Shown here: positions 22,396 to 22,832 of the stretch, piece by piece | Numbering within the stretch: position 1 is the first letter of the stretch | Layout of the letters: every line of letters starts with the position of its first letter | From: SIG701 sp045577175 | Lineage (GTDB): Bacteria; Bacillota; Clostridia; Oscillospirales; CAG-272 | Reading direction: 5' to 3' | Assembly: GCA_045577175.1 (NCBI GenBank) | Contig: JAZNHT010000031.1 | Span: 1 to 22,832, forward strand | Length of the DNA: 22,832 bases | Notes under the pieces: generated by a model | Databases searched by the model: none | What the model was told of the DNA's origin: nothing | The model's input: the letters and a program-made list of their open reading frames with translations, nothing else | Program-made: the position numbers and the translations under genes

Positions 22396-22527
22396 AGCCT
22401 CCCTCAGAGAGGGAGGGGGACCACGAAGTGGTGGAAGGAGCCTGCATATGTTGGCGTTTGAGTTGCGTTTATCGTGACGCATTCTCCCTCACCCGACTTT
22501 GTCGGGAGCTCCCTTCCGGAGGGAGCC
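22396..22527. repeat. Two inverted copies of a palindromic repeat unit
   Basis: Left unit (22396-22440): CCTCCCTC/GAGGGAGG hairpin (22398-22416), then ACCAC-GAA-GTGGT (22420-22432), then GGAAGGAG. Right unit, reversed (about 22482-22527): CTCCCTC, hairpin CCCGAC-TTT-GTCGGG (22492-22506), then GCTCCCT/AGGGAGC (22508-22526). Both share the layout CTCCCTC-N-AGGGAG, a short hairpin with a GAA/AAA loop, then a G-rich GGAG end. The 40-odd bases between them are unremarkable. The style matches dispersed intergenic palindromes I associate with gut Clostridia; abundance in this genome is not testable here. Confidence 0.75.
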
Positions 22528-22583
22528 TATGAATCCGGGGCGTATGCGGAGATGTCCGCTTGAATCGAAAAAATGGAATAGAG

Positions 22584-22618
22584 AAGCACGGAACGTGAAA
22601 GCGTTCCGTGCTTTTTTT
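22584..22618 (+). terminator. Intrinsic terminator about 200 bases after typA
   Basis: AAGCACGGAACG (22584-22595) pairs with CGTTCCGTGCTT (22602-22613) around TGAAAG, followed by T7. The typA transcript would carry the palindromic repeat in its 3' end. Confidence 0.93.
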
Positions 22619-22628
22619 GTGAAAAATA

Positions 22629-22657
22629 TTTACAAGCGGAAGTTTGTGTGTTATAAT
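22629..22657 (+). promoter_or_regulatory. Orphan sigma-A promoter facing the IS element end
   Basis: TTTACA (22629-22634), a 17-base spacer, TATAAT (22652-22657). Only about 36 bases separate the -10 from the IS end, so whatever this promoter originally served has been displaced or is beyond the window. Confidence 0.75.
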
Positions 22658-22693
22658 GAAATTGCCAAACAAAATTCAATATCATCTTCCTAC

Positions 22694-22832
22694 TGAACTG
22701 CCCCAAATTGTGCGGACAGTACAAAAAACACCCCTGTGGTAGAAAAAATAAAATTTAGGCAACGAACTGACATCGCTTTTCAAGTGGTGTCAGTTTTGTA
22801 TTTAGTTGAATACGAACATTGTTGTAAAACTG
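22694..22832 (-). mobile_element. End of an IS3-family insertion sequence (partial)
   Basis: From TGAACTGCCCC onward (22694) the sequence changes style: AT-richer, and ending in the tail of an IS3-type transposase gene on the minus strand. The likely terminal inverted repeat is about 22694-22720. The other end is outside the window, so the boundary and any target duplication are not confirmed. Confidence 0.75.
22755..22832 (-). CDS. IS3-family transposase, C-terminal fragment (runs off the window)
   Basis: Translating the minus strand from the window edge gives 25 residues and a TAA stop (22757-22755), including RIQLNTKLTPLEKR, followed by CQFVA. This is the conserved tail of IS3-family OrfB DDE transposases, where YNNxRIQxKxxLTPxEYR is typical and lies after the last catalytic Glu. 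The rest of the gene lies beyond position 22832. Whether the gene is intact cannot be judged. The stop is about 60 bases from the presumed IS end, a normal distance. Confidence 0.85.
   Translation of the reverse strand, partial: QFYNNVRIQLNTKLTPLEKRCQFVA

Noticed and set aside
22656..22742. 28-codon frame starting in the orphan -10 and running into the IS end
   Set aside because: The ATG lies inside the TATAAT element, so the promoter could not produce this message; no RBS.
1..22832. CRISPR array, retron, toxin-antitoxin or defence island
   Set aside because: No regularly spaced repeats, reverse transcriptase, Cas or paired toxin-antitoxin genes are seen; the accessory parts are small.

Overview
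The window looks like chromosomal core DNA of a moderately high-GC, Gram-positive-type anaerobe in the class Clostridia, probably gut-associated. The evidence is a T-box leader on pheST, a DnaD plus DnaI-type primosome pair (a Firmicutes trait), strong AAGGAG ribosome sites, sigma-A promoters of the TTGACA-17-TATAAT kind, an encoded tRNA CCA end, and a dispersed palindromic repeat of a style I associate with gut Clostridia. No species can be named from the sequence alone.

Layout. 1-1920: a GNAT acetyltransferase facing glutamate dehydrogenase (gdhA, minus strand) across a shared two-way terminator. 1993-6440: a Phe-specific T-box riboswitch, pheS, pheT and a phosphoribosyltransferase. 6464-6938: tRNA-Glu(CTC) with its own promoter and terminator, then a compact multi-hairpin element ending in a 19-bp copy of the tRNA 3' end. 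6939-9883: an Xre-family regulator with a palindromic candidate operator, an M20 metallopeptidase, an 85-residue unknown and a small zinc-ribbon protein. 9922-11826 (minus): a MATE/MurJ-superfamily flippase followed by thioredoxin, whose promoter lies in the flippase 3' end. 12004-14660: a probable operon of deoxycytidylate deaminase, a lipoprotein, rimI and tsaD. 14661-14893: a cluster of DnaA-box-like 9-mers, then dnaD and dnaI. 16935-17815 (minus): a small Cys-rich membrane peptide and a Cys-rich zinc-ribbon protein. 17996-20407: an XPD/DinG-type helicase with Fe-S cluster cysteines and an apparently decayed nuclease-like N-terminus. 20556-22385: typA/bipA. 22386-22832: a paired inverted palindromic repeat, a terminator, an orphan promoter, and the end of an IS3-family element cut by the window edge.

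Functionally the window is dominated by translation and its quality control (pheST, tRNA-Glu, tsaD, rimI, typA), replication and repair (dnaD, dnaI, helicase) and central nitrogen or redox metabolism (gdhA, trxA). I see no CRISPR array, retron, prophage or recognisable defence locus. The least ordinary signals are regulatory and structural. Six promoters share an A-tract ending 13-14 bp before the -35 hexamer. A DnaA-box palindrome sits ahead of the helicase-loading genes. The tRNA-Glu 3' end is duplicated around a structured element. The window end carries the inverted repeat and IS boundary.
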